Shown here one piece after another: positions 3,470 to 6,559 of a DNA stretch of 6,559 nt. The notes under the pieces are model-generated. The model searched no databases. It worked only from the letters and a program-made list of their open reading frames with translations, and was not told where the DNA came from. The position numbers and the translations under genes were made by a program. Location of the stretch: assembly GCA_023379515.1 (NCBI GenBank), contig JAMCQQ010000027.1:2271-8829 (forward strand), given 5' to 3'. Source of the DNA: Actinomycetota bacterium (lineage in GTDB: Bacteria > Actinomycetota > Humimicrobiia > Humimicrobiales > Humimicrobiaceae). Every line of letters starts with the position of its first letter. Position 1 is the first letter of the stretch.

Positions 3470-4743
3470 AGATAATCAAACTTAAATCCGAAAATGTAAA
3501 AAAACTAAAAGCTATTGAAATCAATTTTGAAGATGGAATAACAATACTTTCAGGTAAAAACGGTGCCGGCAAGTCATCCGTAATTGATAGCATATGGTTT
3601 ACCCTGTCTGGCAAGGATAGCTTAAAGAATACAACCAAGCCTATCCGGGAAGGTCAAAAGGATGCAATCTCAACAGTAAATCTTGGAGATTATATTGTTA
3701 CCCGCAACTGGACTGCAAATGATACATCATATCTGAAAGTTGAAAATAAGGATGGTGCTAAGTTTCCCAGTCCGCAGGCCCTGCTTGACAGATTAATTGG
3801 AGATCTCTCATTTGATCCGCTCGAGTTTGCAAGACTTGATGCTAAAGCGCAGAAGCAAACACTTTTGAAACTGTTAAATATCGAGGATAAATTGCAGGTA
3901 CTGGAAGACGGATATAAAGAGATCTTTGATGAGCGTACCCTTACTGGCCGTGACTGGAAAGCAGCAAAAGCACAACTCGAAGGAATGAAAAAACCTGATG
4001 AAAAACTTCCGGGAAAAGAAATTGATATTCCATCCATAAGTTTAGAGTTGAAAAAAGCTACAGAACATAATGATGAGATCTGGAAACTCGAGGAACAATT
4101 AAAAGCAAGTAAGGAAAATGAAGCCCAGATATCTAACAATATTGCTGAATTGGAAAAAGAACTAAAGAAGTACAAGGAATCATTAAAAAATATCCAAAAT
4201 GAGGTCTCAGGCATTGAATCCGAAATCAAGAGTAGGACTAAGATAAACACTGAAACAATAAGCAAAAAATGGGGCGAAGCTATGGCAATAAATGACAAAA
4301 TCAAAGACGCCAGACTTTATTTTGCCAAAAAATCAGATGTCGAAAAACTCGAAGCAGAAGGCAAGGCAAAGACAGCTGAGCTTGAAAAAATTAAGGCTGA
4401 GATTCAAAGCCTGGTCACCAGTTCCAAAATGCCCATCGATGGACTCGCTGTTGATGAAGACGGCGTAATCTTTAACGACATACCTTTTGCACAGCTCTCA
4501 TCAGCCGAACAATTAAAAGTATCTCTGTCAATTGCAATGGCAATGAATCCGACTTTAAAAGATATCTTCATCCGGGACGGTTCTCTTCTTGACAGCTCAA
4601 GCAAAGAAGTAATAAAGCAGCTCGCAACAGAAAAAGGCTATGACATCATCATCGAGCAGGTTGATGAAACCGGCAAGGTAGGAATCTATATCGAAGACGG
4701 CGAAGTTATGGCAAATAACTACAAGCAGGAGGTATTGGTTTAA
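3466..4743 (+). CDS. SMC/Rad50-like AAA ATPase of the recombination cassette
   Basis: A 425-residue ATP-binding protein of the SMC/RecF/Rad50 type. The N-terminal IKLKSENVKKLKAIEINF and the Walker A motif GKNGAGKS (30-37) are clear. Charged coiled-coil segments run from about 195-255 and 287-318. The C-terminal lobe carries an ABC-signature-like LSSAEQLKVSLSIAMAM (344-360) and a Walker B-like IFIRDGSLLD (367-376). The Walker B Asp is probably Asp371; the usual following catalytic Glu is Gly372, and the D-loop Asp comes two residues sooner than in SMC or Rad50. The protein has no Cys, so there is no Rad50 zinc hook. It is probably a nuclease partner that loads on DNA ends or controls the adjacent PD-(D/E)XK nuclease, comparable to SbcC with SbcD. 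A 1-base overlap (TAATG) with the nuclease gene supports a shared complex. The ribosome site GGGGGT is atypical. Confidence 0.88.
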   Translation: MKIIKLKSENVKKLKAIEINFEDGITILSGKNGAGKSSVIDSIWFTLSGKDSLKNTTKPIREGQKDAISTVNLGDYIVTRNWTANDTSYLKVENKDGAKFPSPQALLDRLIGDLSFDPLEFARLDAKAQKQTLLKLLNIEDKLQVLEDGYKEIFDERTLTGRDWKAAKAQLEGMKKPDEKLPGKEIDIPSISLELKKATEHNDEIWKLEEQLKASKENEAQISNNIAELEKELKKYKESLKNIQNEVSGIESEIKSRTKINTETISKKWGEAMAINDKIKDARLYFAKKSDVEKLEAEGKAKTAELEKIKAEIQSLVTSSKMPIDGLAVDEDGVIFNDIPFAQLSSAEQLKVSLSIAMAMNPTLKDIFIRDGSLLDSSSKEVIKQLATEKGYDIIIEQVDETGKVGIYIEDGEVMANNYKQEVLV

Positions 4744-5591
4744 TGGAAACAGCAACAATTGAAAGACCGAAAATAAAAATTGATTTTGACGAACCTCATA
4801 TTACTTATAGATTAAAAGATGGTACTGCAGTAGTTGGAGTTACAACAGCAATAGGGAAACTTGATAAACCAGCATTGCCAATGTGGGGATTTAACCAGGG
4901 CAAAGAACCCAGGTTTAAAAACATTCCTGAAGCTTGTCAGATTCTTGCAGCTGACTTGGAATCCATGACAAAAGAAGAAGCAGTGTCTTGGGCCTTTGCT
5001 GCAGGGAATATGAGAAAGAATGCTTATTGTTTCAGTGTTTATCCCCTTTACGGCAAGCGTGACAAGGCTGGTGAAATCGGGACCGTAGCTCATGCAATAC
5101 TTGCAGCAAGAAAAAAGGGATTTGAAATTGATAACTCAAATATCCAGGAAGAAGTATGGAAGCTTGCCCTGGAATGCGTAAGAAGCCATGACAAAACTTT
5201 TGAAGGCCAGAAGATAGAAACGGTACTTTTTGAAAAAGACTTTGTTTCAGAAACTCATCGTTACGGCGGAACTCTTGATGATCTTTCGCTGATCAATGGC
5301 GAACTTACTTTATCTGATTACAAAACAGGTAAGGATATTTATGAGACCAATTTTATTCAAGCTATTGCATATGTAAAGCTGGCACTCGAGCAAATTCTTA
5401 ATGGCAAACAATTATACCCTGTCAAAAGAGTAATTGTTGTTAATATGCCTAAAACCAAAGGAGATAATTTTGCAATCAAATCAGTATCTGTAGATACATT
5501 ATTTGAAGCAGGATATTTTGACTGGTTTTTATCTGGACGAGACGCTTACTATGCAGAGGCACGAACAAAAGCATTTAAGGATGTGATATAA
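4743..5591 (+). CDS. RecB/Cas4-like PD-(D/E)XK nuclease
   Basis: A 282-residue nuclease with the RecB-family motif series: GEIGTVAHAIL with His117; Glu159 or Glu164 in the strand before GGTLDDL (Asp179 or Asp180); LSDYKTG (Asp192-x-Lys194, the D-x-K catalytic pair); and QAIAY (Gln206...Tyr210), the QxxxY motif of RecB and lambda-Exo-like enzymes. There is no CxxC or four-Cys iron-sulfur pattern as in Cas4/AddB. It probably resects double-stranded phage DNA ends to make 3' single-stranded DNA for the downstream annealing protein; direction and substrate cannot be read from sequence. Perfect AGGAGGT (4727-4733) precedes the ATG by 9 bases, suggesting strong translation. It is followed after 2 bases by the ERF gene. 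Confidence 0.88.
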   Translation: METATIERPKIKIDFDEPHITYRLKDGTAVVGVTTAIGKLDKPALPMWGFNQGKEPRFKNIPEACQILAADLESMTKEEAVSWAFAAGNMRKNAYCFSVYPLYGKRDKAGEIGTVAHAILAARKKGFEIDNSNIQEEVWKLALECVRSHDKTFEGQKIETVLFEKDFVSETHRYGGTLDDLSLINGELTLSDYKTGKDIYETNFIQAIAYVKLALEQILNGKQLYPVKRVIVVNMPKTKGDNFAIKSVSVDTLFEAGYFDWFLSGRDAYYAEARTKAFKDVI

Positions 5592-5593
5592 AA

Positions 5594-6400
5594 ATGAATA
5601 TTTATCAGAAATTAATTGAAGTAAGAAAAACGGTACCTTATTTGAAAAAAGAAAATGAAGGGTACCAGTTCAAGTTTGTTTCAAGCTCGCAGACTCTTGC
5701 AGCATTAAAGGCAAAAATGGATGAGCTGCAGCTGCTACTAATTCCTTCAGTGACATCAAAAAATTTGATTGAGAAAAATCAGTCAGGTTCAAAAGAACAT
5801 CTTACAGAGCTTGAAATGGATTTTAAATGGGTAAATGCAGAGAATCCGGAGGAATTTATATTATGCCACTGGTATGGCCAGGGCCTGGATACTGGAGAAA
5901 AGGGAGTCGGCAAAGCATTAACCTATGCTGAAAAATACTTCATGCTTAAGTTTTTCAATATCCCCACTGATAAGGATGATCCGGATAGCTTCCAGGAGAA
6001 GTTAGATAACAAAAACAGCGATAGCAAAACTACAACAGCAAGATCTACTGCTGCAAGAAGCAAAGATATGTCGGGCAAAGTCACCACTGATCAGCTCAAA
6101 CGCATGTATACCATGATAACCAATGCGGAGATAGATGAAGAAAAGTTTAAGGAATGGCTTTATAAACAGTACAAAATAAAGTCTTCAAAAGAGCTTACCA
6201 AGGTCCAGATGGAAGAAGTATTTAAGATCCTTGAAAAAAAGGTAGAAAAAATGCAACCGCCAGCTGACAAAAAACCTCCGGAAGACAATGCAGATGAAGC
6301 AGAAGAAGATCTCGATCAAGATTTTGATGAATGGGTTGACAGTGAAAACGCAAAAACAAAAGCCGAGCAAAAAGCCAAGAAAGAAGGTGCTGCAGCATGA
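5594..6400 (+). CDS. erf: ERF-family single-strand DNA annealing protein
   Basis: A 268-residue protein. The N-terminal domain (about 1-131) has the ERF hallmark: an Arg-containing YQFKFVSSSQTLAALK region, then GQGLDTGEKGVGKALTYAEKY (95-115) and FFNIPTDKDDPD. A Ser/Thr/Arg linker (about 140-160) leads to a helical domain (162-220, TTDQLKRMYTMITNAEIDEE...) seen at the C-terminus of many phage annealing proteins. A very acidic segment (EEDLDQDFDEWVD, 237-249) and a Lys-rich end follow. The family (P22 Erf type) anneals complementary single strands in phage recombination and genome circularisation. It lies 2 bases after the nuclease and overlaps SSB by 4 bases (ATGA). The ribosome region AAGGATGTGAT resembles the consensus. 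The acidic tail may contact SSB or the nuclease; that part is inference. Confidence 0.92.
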   Translation: MNIYQKLIEVRKTVPYLKKENEGYQFKFVSSSQTLAALKAKMDELQLLLIPSVTSKNLIEKNQSGSKEHLTELEMDFKWVNAENPEEFILCHWYGQGLDTGEKGVGKALTYAEKYFMLKFFNIPTDKDDPDSFQEKLDNKNSDSKTTTARSTAARSKDMSGKVTTDQLKRMYTMITNAEIDEEKFKEWLYKQYKIKSSKELTKVQMEEVFKILEKKVEKMQPPADKKPPEDNADEAEEDLDQDFDEWVDSENAKTKAEQKAKKEGAAA

Positions 6401-6559
6401 ACAATATAACTTTAATCGGAAATCTTACCCGGGATCCCGACCTTCGCTATACACAATCAGGCAAAGAGACATGTTCGTTTTCCATAGCAGTGGCCCAGTA
6501 TAAAAACAAAGCTGATGAATGGATATCTGATTTCTTTAACTGCGTAGTCTTCCGGAGGT
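6397..6559 (+). CDS. ssb: Single-stranded DNA-binding protein SSB (3' end beyond window)
   Basis: The first 54 residues are visible. MNNITLIGNLTRDPDLRYT, then SFSIAVAQYK and DEWISDFFNCVVF, match the beginning of the bacterial/phage SSB OB-fold closely. The sequence is open to the window end, so the rest, including any acidic DDDIPF-type tail, is not seen. AGAAGGTG lies 8-9 bases before the ATG, which overlaps the ERF stop (ATGA). It should coat the single strands made by the nuclease and used by the ERF protein, and closes the visible recombination cassette. Confidence 0.92.
   Translation, partial: MNNITLIGNLTRDPDLRYTQSGKETCSFSIAVAQYKNKADEWISDFFNCVVFRR

Noticed and set aside
3690..4304. Long open frame (204 codons) on the minus strand
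   Set aside because: It lies antisense inside the ATPase coding region, its product is low-complexity Ser/Phe-rich, and it has no ribosome site. It follows from the codon bias of the Lys/Glu-rich coiled coil on the other strand.
6288..6503. 71-codon plus-strand frame across the ERF/SSB junction
   Set aside because: It lies out of frame with both well-supported genes, and its product is a Lys/Gln-rich shadow of the ERF tail followed by out-of-frame SSB.

Overview
This window looks like the lysogeny/early-lytic switch and recombination module of a temperate phage or prophage (or a closely related integrative element) from a low-GC bacterium. The DNA is AT-rich by eye, most starts have AGGAGG-type Shine-Dalgarno sites, and the genes are tightly packed and overlapping. 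The layout of short repressor plus ImmA-type peptidase facing a Cro-like gene is typical of elements of Firmicutes and similar hosts. Host taxonomy cannot be fixed from the sequence alone.

Left part, minus strand (44-1834): a short cI/ImmR-like XRE repressor with no peptidase domain, then an ImmA/IrrE-type zinc metallopeptidase, then a secreted lipoprotein with two PKD (Ig-like) domains and a small C-terminal domain. The first two form the usual antirepressor pair in which the peptidase cleaves the repressor. The lipoprotein sits where temperate phages often keep lysogenic-conversion or superinfection-exclusion genes. No integrase is present. The first 22 bases are an exact inverted copy of an internal piece of the lipoprotein gene, which is either a rearrangement boundary or an assembly artefact.

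Switch region (1835-1964): a compact AT-rich divergent control region. It holds a good sigma-70-type rightward promoter (TTGACA, 16 bp, TAAAAT), a leftward -10 box so close to the repressor ATG that its transcript should be leaderless, and several repeated or palindromic candidate operators.

Right part, plus strand (1965-6559): a single rightward early operon. It begins with a Cro-like HTH protein, continues through a chain of very small overlapping genes (33, 24, 42, 87, 34, 46, 98 and 74 aa, mostly of unknown function; one has a membrane segment and one a likely HTH), and ends in a DNA recombination cassette: an SMC/Rad50-like AAA ATPase, a RecB/Cas4-like PD-(D/E)XK nuclease, an ERF-family single-strand annealing protein, and an SSB cut by the window end. 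The cassette genes overlap by 1-4 bases or are 2 bases apart, so they are probably translated together and act as a phage-type end-resection, annealing and strand-protection system.

No tRNA, rRNA, CRISPR array, insertion sequence or convincing terminator was seen. No stretch over 300 bases lacks a gene. Two annotated starts differ from the longest open frame (lipoprotein 1030, 98-aa protein 2917), and five genes of 24-46 codons were found by reading frames and ribosome sites by eye.
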